In this document: positions 1 to 10,756 of the stretch, one piece after another | How positions within the stretch are numbered: position 1 is the first letter of the stretch | Layout: every line of letters begins with the position of its first letter | Assembly: GCA_037043015.1 (NCBI GenBank) | Contig: CM073326.1 | Span: 930,001-994,000, forward strand | DNA from: Bryum argenteum | Taxonomy: Eukaryota > Streptophyta > Bryopsida > Bryales > Bryaceae | Reading direction: 5' to 3' | DNA: 64,000 nucleotides | Position numbers and translations under genes: made by a program | The notes under the pieces: model-generated | What the model was told of the DNA's origin: nothing | Database searches by the model: none | Seen by the model: the letters and a program-made list of their open reading frames with translations, nothing else

Positions 1-226
1 CATCCCCCTTCACTTCTTCTTTATTTCCAATTTCGTGTTTCATATTCCTTGTCCCTTTGCCTCCTTGTTACATTCTTAAGATTTAATAATAGTTTAATTA
101 AAATCAACTACCACGTATGGAATCTCTTCAAAATCTTTACAACTCTTTACACCGTGTATACATGATGACCATGACCATGCATCGCCAAGGACAAATAGAC
201 AAATTGTGTTCTTTTATATATAGAGA
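1..226 (-). mobile_element. HelA Helitron-like element, 5' part (cut by window edge)
   Basis: Read on the minus strand, the element starts near 226 with TCTCTATATATAAAAGAACA. It continues with the TTGTC(C)TTGGCGATGCATGGTCATGG block, a GTATACACGGTGTAAAGAGTT block and a poor copy of the purine-rich interior that is cut off by the window start. The same ordered blocks recur at 17.5, 25.2, 26.0, 27.6, 28.2, 34.7, 35.5, 40.7, 43.6 and 47.9 kb, which defines the family. No protein is encoded. The 3' half lies outside the window. Assignment to Helitron-like elements rests on the family termini seen at other copies. Confidence 0.7.
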
Positions 227-398
227 AATCTTATATTCTACTAAAGGTCTACAACACAAGGAGCTTCATGAAGGCATTTTATTCGCAAGAAATTGATGTT
301 GATCACTGAAGGCAGACTTGATTTCACACAGCATGGACTTTGGACAACAATCTTCTGATATCATTCATGAGAGTTCAGAAAGATTCTTGATATTGCGA

Positions 399-1771
399 TT
401 AACCCCTAAAAAATCTAGGAAGACCAATTTGGTTTTTTGAGATTTTAGGCAACTCATGTTTAAGAATATAAATTGATACTTTTGCCCAGGATTTTTACTA
501 AGTGCTCCCCATATTGTAATGTGTATGTGGTAAAATTTGCAAAGAACCTCAATTCCGTTAATTTGGCAATATTCAGGTAAAATGGCAGGATTTAAGGTGG
601 AAAAAATGAAAAAAACAACACTCGTTTTTGTCATTTTTTGACATAATAGAGCAAATTTTTCTGAGCGGCCGCTCAAAACCAGAGATATTTCTGAGCGGCC
701 GTTGAGAAAAAACTGCCCTTCGACAGAATTTGAAGGTCAAAATTCATCAAATAGTGTGATATTATGGAATTTTTGATGATATTACAGAAATTTGTTGATA
801 TAATGGAAGATGTGGGTGATATAAAAAAACGTGCCATTTTGCAAGCATAAATCTTTGAGATTTTGAGTTCAAAAATATGCCGGTAAAATGGCACGTTTCA
901 GAAACGCGACCAAATTGGCACAACATGGCTTTGGCAATATGGCACAAGGAATTGTGCCATTTTAACGGAATTGAGGTTAAAGTCAAGTTTCAATTTTAAA
1001 GCTTCATCTAGAATTTGAGGTTTCAAGTCCAAAATGGGCAGTTTAAATTTAGCTTTTTTGAAGTATTCTTTTTTGGAAATATGTTCATTACCAGATTACT
1101 ATTCAAATTCCAAAGTGTCCGAAGTTTAAAAGTATACCAATTTTACAAGGGCAGCCTCCAAAACTTTCAAAAACAATCTTCACAATCTCCAGTAATTTTA
1201 CAATTTTTTCTTTCAGAAGTTGCCAAAATTTGAGATTTTGGATTTTTTCCAAGATTATTCTTTTCAAAAGTCAAATACTCATAAAGGCACCTACTCACCG
1301 TCCAAGTTTTTTTTAAACTTAATACATCATATGTGGTACTTGTTTTACTATATTGTTGTTTTTAGACCTTCTTTCATAACATAATGTACATTAAGGTCAA
1401 AAAGTGGAATGAGTCTCTAAAATTTGGCATGAGCATACCCAACTTGATTACATACATGGAAAAAAACGAGGGAAAAATGTTTGGAGTAACAATCATCAAG
1501 TTGCCCTTGGCACCATTTAGACAATGCCTCTCGGATAGCGGCAAGAAAAGTGTTGGACAAACTTTGATTGCTACGATCTCACAAATGACAAACATCCAAC
1601 GGTTGAAATGTTTACCAGTCTTTTGTATACAAGTTAGGTACTAGATCTTACGGTTCAAAGTCATAAAACCAGAAAAAAAAACTTCTTCATTTCCCCATTT
1701 CCCAACGAAGATGAAAAATGGCAGTTTTTGGTTCTGGAGGTCAAGGAAACGCTTGGATGTTTAGGGGTTAA
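399..1771 (+). repeat. Family A dispersed repeat, copy 1 (interrupted by a MITE)
   Basis: The unit is bounded by TTAACCCCTAAA at 399-410 and its inverse TTTAGGGGTTAA at 1760-1771. Inside are blocks shared with copies at 3.6-5.0, 5.0-5.8, 6.3-6.9, 18.2-19.2 (inverted), 20.8-21.4 and 45.0-45.8 kb. Examples are the 'GTGTATGTGGTAAAATTTGC' block, the 'CCTCCAAAA' block, the 'AAATTTGAGATTTTGGA' block and the 'GTAACAATCATCAAGT' block. Without the MITE the unit is about 935 bp. No long open frame is conserved between copies, so it looks non-coding and old. The inverted 12-bp ends hint at a DNA transposon, but no target duplication is obvious. Confidence 0.6.
545..978. mobile_element. MITE with 4-bp target duplication (copy A, 434 bp)
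   Basis: The ends are inverted: AACCTCAATTCCGTTAA at 545-561 and its exact complement at the right end, with similarity running on for about 7 more bases. AAAG is duplicated at 541-544 and 979-982. The insertion splits a family A repeat. Other family A copies, at about 5083 and 45138, read straight through GCAAAG followed by the same downstream block, so the unoccupied site supports the boundaries. No transposase is present. Copies B (43931-44187) and C (60515-60771) share the termini but are only 257 bp. A 4-bp TSD fits Sola-, Ginger- or Academ-type transposases better than hAT, Mutator or mariner; this last step is inference. Confidence 0.85.
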
Positions 1772-2039
1772 CCCCTGCTCATACTCCATTGCCCGTTATT
1801 CAAAGTGCAACGAAACCAAAACCTAAACCCAAAACCCTAAAGAAGTATATCAAAATACATGACATTCTAGGCAGTGATGTTGCCGTAAAATCACGAATCA
1901 AATTAGAGTCCAACCAATTAAACAAGGTTGCAATTCAATAATGAATGAAGGACAAATATTTCCTTTAGAATCATGATTTTTTTAAATTTTTAAAAAAAAA
2001 AACTAATTAAACAAACATTGATACAAATTCAATACCAAA

Positions 2040-3570
2040 CTCTAAGTTATACATTTCAAGATCATAATTATGTGATAAAATTAATGAAAGCCTCATTTGG
2101 ATTTTACATAGTTGGCTTACAATAGTAAAACATGCTCTCTTTAAAAACCAAGAAACATAAGCTTCCTTCATTAAATTGCATTACACAAACTCATACTTTC
2201 TAGGATGAATTAAAAATTTCTACAAGACAGACTAGACTTTATTTGGGACCCAATCCAAGTAATATTGTCAAATACGGACTTTGAATGAAGAAGCTTTGAC
2301 TCTACGACGTTTCAGTTGTCAATATCCATTGCCTTTGGGGTTATACTCTAAATGACCATCCCTCTTTTTAGCCACATAATAATTCTTGAAAACAATGTCA
2401 TTGATAGAAACACAGGTTGGTTATTCAACTATACCATCTTGTAGTAGACTTAGAGTCATGGTTAATAAATTACAAGAAATAAGTTGTATCTGTTCCAAGA
2501 TTCTTGCAAATACATACACATTTTTTGTACTTCTAACGTATATACGTTATTTTAACTATTGGTGTTTATAAGTACCAAAAAAAATCTGTAAGTACATATA
2601 TTCCGAGTTAGAAGTATGTAGTCAAAATTAATAAATATATAAATATTCATGTATTCCAGTAACTTTGCTTAGCGTAGGTCACATGGATCATATTTAAATC
2701 ACAAGTTCTTGTAGATTGCAAGCTCATAACGTATTAGTACTAAAAGGAAACCCCTACATATTTATCAATTTTATTTTGACATGAAAATGCTACCAATTGA
2801 CTTATTGCAATAGGAAATTCACCAACTTCAAAGTTGTTCACCTTCATTGCAATAACATCACTAAATAAATACAAATCACGAGTAAGATTGTGCAAATAAT
2901 GGCCTTTATAGTGGTGAAAAGTGCCCCAAAAGCTACATATATTTATTTAGTTTATAAGAAAAAAAGGGGGGAAAACTTAACCATCTGCACAAAAATGAAG
3001 ACTTTCTTGACATCTTGGATGGAATAATCGTTTCTATCATAGAAACTAGATTCAAATTGGGATACAACCAACAAACATAGTCAAAACCCAACATTGAATG
3101 AAGGAGAAACAAGTCCTCAAAATTATTTTTTATTTTTTATTTTTTATTTTTTCTTTAAACATAGAAACATCGTTACAACCCATTACCCAAAATATATTCA
3201 AATTAAATACATTCCAACTATTAAAGTTAGGATTTTATCTTGAGACGCTACTCATGCAAAAACAATTCATACCAACCTAAATGGAGTCTTGCAAATTGGC
3301 TTGCAATGGTAAAACCTATTCCGTGTTTGAAAACTCCAAAACAAGATTTGCTTTAGAAATGCATGTTATAAATTCATGGTTTCTTATATGAGTCTACAAA
3401 TTTTACAAAACGGTCTAGACTTGATTTGGGACTTAAGCAGAGATTACATCCAAAACAAACTTCTAATAAAGAAGTTATGGCATTTTAAAGTTGTAACTTG
3501 TCATCCTAAATGTTGTTTTTCAACGTTTGGGTCGTTTGGGGGTTTAGGTTAAGGTCGGGTTTACTCCTAG
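2040..3570 (+). repeat. Family B dispersed repeat, two partial copies
   Basis: Two diverged copies lie at about 2040-2960 and 2960-3570. They share the blocks 'TTACATAGTTGGCTTACAAT', 'GGTAAAAC', 'AAATGCATG', 'GACTTGATTTGGGAC', 'GAAGAAGTTATGGC' and 'CTTGTCATCC' with copies at 23.6-25.1, 38.9-39.3 and 50.5-51.4 kb and, inverted, at 37.0-37.3 kb. A small (ATTTTTT)n run sits at about 3123-3153. No coding capacity or terminal structure is visible. The edges are approximate. Confidence 0.5.
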
Positions 3571-3571
3571 A

Positions 3572-4965
3572 AATTCTTAATCCCTAAAAATCTACGAAAT
3601 CCAATGTGACTTTTTCTAATTTCAGGGAGCCTAGATGAAAGAGATAGAATTTATATACTTATTATGAATTTTTCTCGGTGTTTCCTATAAGGTGGAGGTA
3701 CCCATACCCGAGAGGCCCCCCATGCTGAGCATATAGGCTTCCTGGATGTAGCACATGTCATGACCCAATGTGGACAATTTTTTTTAATATTGGTAAATTG
3801 ACTGACAGCGCAGGCTGTGAGCCACTCCTTGCTCGCATGAAGGTTACTACTTAGTTCCCTTATTTCCAGTTACCAGAGAATAATGTTCGCTGAAATTAAT
3901 GATCTCCTATCACGGGTATTAGTAGACTGTGTTCGAGAATTGCTCTTCATGTTATCGGTTATTGGTGAAGCTATATGTTGGTTACCCATTTGGATCAACT
4001 TTTCACCTTAAAAATTTGTAGTAATTTCAATTTTGCAAAAAAAAAAAAAAAATTAAAAAAAAATTAAAAAAATCCAAAAATGCTCATTCTTCATGAACCT
4101 TATTTCCCTTCTTTCGAAAAATTTCTCCTAGCTTGTAATCTTACTGGTACTGTGCCAATCGCCTTAACTTGTCGGGTATGGGTACCTCCACCTTACTACA
4201 AGATACCTGTGAGAGAATTAGATGGAATTTTTTGATTTCAAGTTCAAAATAGGTAGTTTAATATTTTAATTTTCAATATTTTAATTTTTCTGTAATTTAT
4301 TCATGAACAAATCACTCCTGAAATTCCAAAGCAACGCAAAAAAATTAATTTTAGAAAGGCGACCTCCAGATTACAGAAAGAATCTTCAAAGATTTTAGTA
4401 ATTATTGAATTATTTCTTCCAAAATACGTCAAAATTTGAGATTTTGGATTTTTTTAAAAGATTACTATGATAAAAACAAAAATAAAAAACTTATAGAGGT
4501 ACCTACTCACCATTCACGTTTTTGTTGAACTTCATACAACGAACATATTGTATATTTTCTAAAACTGCCGTTTTTATACCTTTGTTTAGAAATTAGATTG
4601 TATGAATGTTCAAAACATTATGTCACTAATATTACGCATGGACATCCTCAACTTAGCTACATAAATGGAAATAATTATGAGCAAATTGTTTAAGGTAACA
4701 ATCATCAAGTCCAACTTTGCACAAGGAAGACTATGTTGCCAAAGATTGCCCAAAAACAATTCTGCATTAACTTTGAATGTTATGATATACCAATGATATA
4801 AATCAATGGTTAAAACTTTTCATGGTATCACTAATTTTAGAAAGATTCACGATTGAAAGTACAAACAATAGTAAAATTTGACTAGACCTCATCTCCAATA
4901 AGGAGGTAGAAAATTATAGATTATGGTTTCGGAGGTTCAAAAAACGCTTGAATTTTAGGGGTAAA
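3572..4965 (+). repeat. Family A dispersed repeat, copy 2 (interrupted by a TIR element)
   Basis: The left end resembles copy 1 (TTAATCCCTAAAAATC). The right end is TTTTAGGGGTAAA near 4953-4965. The interior repeats the family A blocks in the same order as copy 1. A 508-bp TIR element (3688-4195) is inserted in the block that reads 'TTATACTACAAGGT' in copy 4. Confidence 0.6.
3688..4195. mobile_element. Non-autonomous TIR element with 3-bp target duplication CTA
   Basis: Perfect 24-bp inverted ends lie at 3688-3711 and 4172-4195, beginning TAAGGTGGAGGTACCCATAC. CTA is duplicated at 3685-3687 and 4196-4198. The element sits inside family A copy 2. Copy 4 at about 6380 reads 'CTTATACTACAAGGTATATG' without the insertion, which supports the borders. 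The 460-bp interior has an A-rich run at about 4039-4075 and no ORF. A 3-bp TSD is usual for PIF/Harbinger or CACTA elements, but CTA is not the Harbinger TWA target and the ends do not begin CACT(A/G), so I leave the superfamily open. Confidence 0.8.
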
Positions 4966-5830
4966 AACCCAAAATGGGTTTTTGCAATTTTGAGCAGTTT
5001 AGGTGAGAGGTCTAATTTTTGTATTTTGGGCTGTAATTTGATGTGAGTGTGGTAGTATATACAATGTTTGTGTTGTAAAATTTGCAAAGGTAAATTCCAA
5101 ATTTTAAACCTTATTATGGAAATGTTGAATTTCAAGTCCACAAAGGGTAGTTAAAATTCAATTCTTCTTTATTGATCTTTTTGAGATATGTTCATAACCA
5201 AATGATTACTCAAATTCTCAAGTGACGTCAGTAAGAACCCGTACCCAGTTTTGCAAGAGTAACCTCCAAAATCACTAAAACAACCATCAATTTCTTAATT
5301 TAGAGTATTGTTTGATTTATTTCTTTTTTAGAATTTGAAATTTAAGATTTTGGAATTCTTTGAAGAGCTTTTCACTCAAAAGTCACAAACTTATGAAGAC
5401 ACCTTCGCACCGTTCACTTTTTTCTGATACCAAATATATCTATTGTGATACATATTGTACTTCATCTCTGTTTTTAAGACCAACTTCCAGAAAATAATTT
5501 GCATAAAGGTCGAAAAGTAGTAAATGATTTTTAATATATTTCTTCAATGTACTCAACTTGATCATCTACATGGAAAAGAAACATAATCAAAATATCCAGG
5601 ATAAAAATCTTTAGCTTGTTGTTTAAACCATGCAAACAATGCCTTCCAAGCGTTGCCCAAAGAACTATACACAAACTTTGGATGATATGGTCTCCCAAAC
5701 GATAAATATTCAATGGTCAAAACTTAATATATTGAATAAAAATAGGCGTTGGTATAAGATCTTACATTTTAAAGTCTAAAACAAGTTTAAAAAATTGTAC
5801 ATACCCTTGGAAGTACATAGAGGTAGGTCC
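4966..5830 (+). repeat. Family A dispersed repeat, copy 3
   Basis: Directly follows copy 2. It contains the 'AAAATTTGCAAAGGTAAATT' block at about 5077 (an unoccupied site for MITE copy A), the 'TTTCAAGTCCACAAAGGG' block, 'AGTAACCTCCAAAATC' and 'GAAGACACCTTCGCACCGTTCAC'. Right edge approximate. No coding potential. Confidence 0.5.
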
Positions 5831-6289
5831 ACGTCGAGTCAATTTTCTCAAAATTACATGCAGAATTAAAACTTTGACCAAAAAAAATTCAAGAATTGTA
5901 CGGTGAAATTTGATAAAAATTTGATGGGTAGACTATATAGATAGCTATTATGAAGATCCTATGGTTGGATCCCCAAAATCAAATCCAATATAATTTTTTT
6001 TCACAAATTTCAAATATGGCCGTATGCAAGTCATTGTAGAGCTTGCCTTCAAGGATTAAGCCCTAATCCTTCTTTTGATGCAAGGTGCAAATATTCAATT
6101 TTTGACGTAGTTTGAGGTATGTAACTATAAGATCAAGTACTGAGCTTGTATATATACAAGTAATTTAAAATTTAAAATTCAAAACCATTTGTGAGTTCAT
6201 ACTCAAATTTAGAAAAGAGTTCTTTTTGCTTGTTCCAAAGAGGGTTGAAGTGTTTTGTGAGCATAAAAAAAATCAATTTAAAGCCATAA

Positions 6290-6870
6290 TTATGTTTGAA
6301 GATCGAAGGGGTCTTTTCCTATTTTAGGCAGCCTAGGGTTGAAGTTAATTTTTTTGACTACAATCTTTAATAGGTGTTCCTTATACTACAAGGTATATGT
6401 GCAACAAAGTGCAAAATCAGATTTCAATTTTTGAATTTTCTAGGGCAATGATTGGGATGAAGTTGGAGATGGGGCAGTTTAGGTTTGGTTTTTTGTTTTT
6501 TTTTGAAAAATTATATATATACATACATACAACCTTAGTTTTTGCCTTAGGGAACCCTAAGTTTTTGCACACGCATATTCAACTTAGAAATCTAAATGGA
6601 ATAAAGTATGAGTGAAAGGTTTGGGGTAACAATCATCAACTTGCCCTGAGCACCATTGAGAAGACACATCCTGTACAACGCCCAAAAAAGACTCTTGCAG
6701 CAACTTTAAATGTTATAATCTCACAAATGAGAAACTTGGCCTAAGTACAAGTTCTTACGCTCGGAAGCTAAGAAGCAGACAAAAAATGTGTTACATACCT
6801 CCACGAGTCCACAAAGGTCGAAAATTGGAGTTTTGAGATTTCGAGCTCCCAAAAACTCAAGGAAATTTAG
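6290..6870 (+). repeat. Family A dispersed repeat, copy 4 (internally deleted)
   Basis: Contains the 'TTTTAGGCAGCCTAGGG' start block, 'GGTGTTCCTTATACTACAAG' (an unoccupied site for the element at 3688-4195), then jumps to the 'GTAACAATCATCAACTTGCC' block and the 'TTACGCTCGGAAGC' end block. About 350 bp present in copy 1 are missing. Confidence 0.45.
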
Positions 6871-7246
6871 AGGTTAAAAGAAAAGTTGACATGAGACTCT
6901 TTGAATTCTTGTTCTTAGATGAGTAGGTTCATAATCACTTCAAGTTTATCCTCACAGGACCTATAAACCTCTAAAATGCTTGATATTTCATTTGAAGGTA
7001 GTTGAAATTCAAATACAAAGGCCAATCTTTGACGATAAAAAAGGCTGCAATTTGATTAATTCTGATTAGATTTTGAGAATATACAAGCACATACCGTAGT
7101 TCTGGGCAAATTCCGACATGCCTGAGTAATTATTCCAAACTTTGATTGGAAATTTCTCCTAAAAAATGAGGAATTTTGCGGCTGAACCCCTAAAACCAAA
7201 AAGAGCCCGAATCGGGTCGTTTGGGGTCTGGTCAGCCCCATACTTA

Positions 7247-7462
7247 CTATATTTAGCTCATTCAAAATAGAAACTATATTTAGCTCATACAAAATTGAAA
7301 CTATATTTAGCTCATACAAAATTGAAACTATATTTAGCTCATACAAAATTGAAACTATATTTAGCTCATACAAAATTGAAACTATATTTAGCTCATACAA
7401 AATTGAAACTATATTTAGCTCATACAAAATTGAAACTATATTTAGCTCATACAAAATTGAAA
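7247..7462. repeat. 27-bp minisatellite, 8 copies
   Basis: Eight head-to-tail 27-bp units starting CTATATTTAGCTCAT. Unit 1 has two substitutions and units 2-8 are identical, which implies recent homogenisation. The unit is nine codons long, so frames stay open on both strands: a repeated VSILYELNI on minus and HTKLKLYLA on plus. The flanks show no matching coding signal, and the open frames are best read as a consequence of unit length. These are not CRISPR repeats, because there are no spacers. Confidence 0.95.
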
Positions 7463-8456
7463 CCTTTTGCAGGTTGAAGAGTTTTTCCACATCTTTCCGA
7501 AAAGTCATTTCATGCTACTAAATTCCTCATACTTTTTGAGATATTTACGGTCAAAGTTTGAAAACACTGTTTGAAATCTGCCCAAAACTACCCAAACCGT
7601 GGTATATGCTCATTTATTCTCAAAATCTGCCTAAAATAAATAAGATCGCTGGAACTTCAAAAAATCACCAAAAATTGAGATTTTACTTTTTTTCAATTTT
7701 TGTTTTTTGTGCTTGGAAATTAGGTTGTAAGGCATGATTTCACCATTTGGATCTTTCTTCCAATTATTCTTCACATGCTATTTTTAAAACCAAAGAGGGC
7801 CCTTTGAAGTTGAATTTCACCATACCTCCATGTGAAAGTTCAAGCATTTCATTTAGTTTTATAGGTTGCATGAGGATACAAATTGCATAGGCACGTTCCT
7901 AACTCACTTAGGAACAAGAATTGGAAGAGCCTCAGTTCAAATTTACCCTTAAAATTGGTTTTTTGGGCTCACAAAAAACTTCAAACCCATTTTGCAACAA
8001 GGGAAAAAAAACTTTTTTTCAACTTTGAATGTTACAATCTCACAACTGGTAAGGATTTGGAACTAAGTTTTGGTACACACATACATGGACAAGTTAGGTG
8101 TAAGATCTTACGGTTACATAATTAAGATTATGTCAAAAGTTGAAAATTTTCATCTTGCATTGAAAGAGGGTGGTATTGAGGAGTTTTGACAGTTTTGGGG
8201 GCTTTCAACTTTAGGGGTCAAATGGTTTATTGGAATAGTATGAAGAACCTCTTCGACCTTTATAAGCTTCCAACTTCATGTGTAATATATTTAGTAAGTT
8301 AATGGATGACCAAAGTGAAGTCGACCCAAGTCGGGCCTCTGTTTGCTTTAGGGGTTGAGTTACTCGTTGATGTGCTCCGACATCGGAATGTGATTCTAAC
8401 AGTTGCTGAAGCCTGACCTGACACAATGGAAGAATCTCAAACCCTGCAGAATAGAT

Positions 8457-8719
8457 GAGCTTGGACCCTGAACATGGGCGAGCTTGGACCCTGCATGATG
8501 GGTGAGCTTGGACCCTGTATAATGGGTGAGCTTGGACCCTGTATAATGGGTGAGCTTGGACCCTGCATGATGGGTGATCTTGGACCCTGTAGAATGGGTG
8601 AGCTTGGACCCTGCACAGTGGATGAGCTTGGACCTTGCACAATGGATGAGCTTGGACCCTGCAAAATGGCTGAGATTGGATCGTGCATAATGGATGAGCT
8701 AGGACCCTTCACGATGGAT
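8457..8719. repeat. 24-bp minisatellite, 11 copies
   Basis: Eleven units of 24 bp (the first is 23), consensus starting GAGCTTGGACCCTG and ending ATGGGT or ATGGAT. Divergence rises from left to right, and there is a degenerate copy before the array (about 8429-8456). The unit is eight codons, giving a 116-codon plus frame (8474-8824, repeated GELGPC) and two minus frames. GC is clearly higher than in the surroundings. Coding status is doubtful: no splice context or conserved flanking frame is visible. Confidence 0.93.
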
Positions 8720-8829
8720 GAGATTTGGATCCCTGAATTGTATGACTTTGGACCAATTTCCACGCCTAAGGAAGATACAGAGAAGCCCAAAATGGGTTGT
8801 AATTACTTTCATGAGACCCCATAAACTTC

Positions 8830-10280
8830 CCTTTTCTCATTTCTGAGAGATCGTAGAATGTTCCATATTTTTGCAACGCCAGCATTCATGCTTCATACTT
8901 GAGAAGCTATTTAGTCCCAAGCCTCAAATGTGCAATTAGAATATTCTCAAAGTTACCCCAATTTGTGGTGTTTATGATTTATAATTGAGATTTATCTTAT
9001 TAAAATAATTAGACTGCAATAAGTTTCACCAAGAAAGAGTAGTTTAGCCTTGTTCAAGTTTTATTTCTTATACATGTACAAGAGGTACTAAGGCATGATC
9101 TTGCTACTTAATTTCCAACCATTTCTCTTGTAACTTTATTGTTATCAAAAACCGGTAGACATCACAAGCCTTGGCTTGGTGGTTAGGCTCATGGCTCCAA
9201 TGAGGTGGATGTGGATTTGAGGTCAATTATATGTTTTGTGAGGCTTGCTACTATATCCTATTCATATTAAGATGATTTAGCGTCTACAATATGTGTTGTG
9301 AGGCTTGCAATAGGCGGAATATCACTTAAATATTATGGAAAACCATATAATGATTTGAACAAGTTTGAAATAAAGGGTTAATTGGAGAGACCTTTCATTT
9401 TTTTTAACCTTCAACCCCTAAAAGCCAAATTAACCATTTTTGGTCAATCCAGAGCTTTAAAGGCTTAGGTAGACTTGATATAATATTCTTGAAAAAAAAT
9501 TTATATAACTATTTGGTGAGTCTAGTTTCAGATGTAATTTAAAGGTTAACATTGGCATTGCAATTTTTTTTATCATAATTTGATTTTGATTTCTAAATTT
9601 TCCCCTTTTCTTTTCCATAAGCCTCCAAATACAAACATGGCAATTCTTTTTGCGCAGACAATATCAACCTTCATAACAAAGTAGTTGTTGGTTGAGATGC
9701 ACACTTTGAAATATTTTTTGCAAGGGAACAAAGGTGGAAGGGTCTACTTGATATCTACACAAATACATTTCTAGTATTTTAAGACTTCTATAGTTAAGAA
9801 GTAATTCTAACCATGAAAAAGTGTCAAACAAGCATGTATTGAATTACCTTGGTTTTTGGATTAGTGTTTATTTGTATGTACAATCAACTAGTCAAAAAAG
9901 TTGGACCCTCATGATGCATTATCTTGAAGTTGCCCTCTTTAGTTTGTTGTTTTTTTATTTGTAACAAAGTTGCAAGTTTTAGATTACATGTGGTAATTAC
10001 ATGCTAGAACAAAGTTTGTGTATAATTCCGACAATCATAAGACTTTGGAAGTCGTATGCAACCCAATTTCCTCGTGACATTCAAAGAAAGGCTTCCATCT
10101 TGGTATAGCATGCTTTCCTAATGCTTCCTTGAAGTCCAGTACCAAAGATTTCTTTTCACAGCTCGTTTATCATCAAATTCATGGATCTCACAATTTGTGC
10201 AATAAAAAAGTTGAAACTTTTGTGGAGCTTTTAACTTTTAGTACCTTGGAAAATCCTATGATTATAATCTTATAGATGAT
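8830..10280. other. Gene-free AT-rich stretch
   Basis: About 1.45 kb without a supported gene. Short blocks such as 'CATAAGACTTTGGAAGTCGT' have weak counterparts near 19.7 kb, suggesting very old dispersed repeats. The 'GTGTTGTGAGGCTTGC' phrase occurs at 9292 with a related one at 9233. Nothing else is visible. Confidence 0.5.
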
Positions 10281-10285
10281 CCTTT

Positions 10286-10703
10286 TGTCAGGGACACGAG
10301 AATACAAGAGACGAGAGAAGCTAGAACGAGAAGAAGACTATAACTCAAATGGGACTCGGATTAACAAGAAGAGTACACAACAACACCAAGAGGTGTGAGC
10401 TAGAGCTCCAAGAGATGCGTTGTCGAGACTGAGGTTGCTCCCAGTCTCGACTCATATATATACTAGCTTAGAAGAAGGTTCACCAGAACCTTCCACAATC
10501 TAAGACCTTCCTAGGACCTTCCAGAAACTTCCAAGACCTTCCAGAGACTTCCAGGACCTCCCATAAACTTCCAGAGACGTCCATGACCTTCTAGAGGCTT
10601 CCGGAAGCTTCCAGGAACTTTCAGAGACTTCTAGAAGTTTCCACAAGCTTCTAGAACTTTCTAGAACCTTCCTAAGTTGCCTCACTAGTACGTGGCCATG
10701 ACA
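10286..10703 (-). repeat. 3' LTR of the Gypsy element (418 bp, complete)
   Basis: The plus strand runs TGTCAGGG...CATGACA, with the TG...CA ends expected of an LTR. On the minus strand U3 comes first. It holds a 10-bp-periodic TTC/GAA array (10479-10671), then a TATA box (TATATATA, 10455-10462), then a perfect 10-bp hairpin (GTCGAGACTG 10422-10431 against 10442-10451) near the expected transcription start. The R-U5 part (10286-10454) is present only in this LTR. Confidence 0.95.
10479..10671 (-). promoter_or_regulatory. Heat-shock-element-like array in U3 of the 3' LTR
   Basis: TTC and GAA-like triplets alternate with 2-bp gaps, giving a 10-bp period over about 190 bp just upstream of the TATA box. 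The clearest stretch is 10649-10671, with five perfect alternating triplets (TTC 10649, GAA 10654, TTC 10659, GAA 10664, TTC 10669). This is the nTTCnnGAAn arrangement bound by heat-shock factor trimers. The perfect stretch is preserved in the other LTR (15651-15673). Binding is inferred from the motif only. Confidence 0.6.
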
Positions 10704-10717
10704 TCATTCCTCCCTTT
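10704..10717 (-). promoter_or_regulatory. Polypurine tract of the Gypsy element
   Basis: On the element strand AAAGGGAGGAATGA abuts the TGTCA start of the 3' LTR. This is the position and composition expected for the plus-strand cDNA primer. Confidence 0.8.
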
Positions 10718-10756
10718 AGCTTCGAGGTCTCCGAGAGGCCTAGAGCACGATCACCT

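Noticed and set aside
399-410. Telomere repeat (CCCTAAA) or interstitial telomeric tract
   Set aside because: Only a single unit is present at each family A end. There is no tandem array.
7247-7462. CRISPR-like array
   Set aside because: Units are contiguous with no spacers, and the context is eukaryotic repeat DNA.
7056-7508. 150-codon minus-strand ORF
   Set aside because: Most of it is the 27-bp minisatellite read in frame. The flanking residues match no domain.
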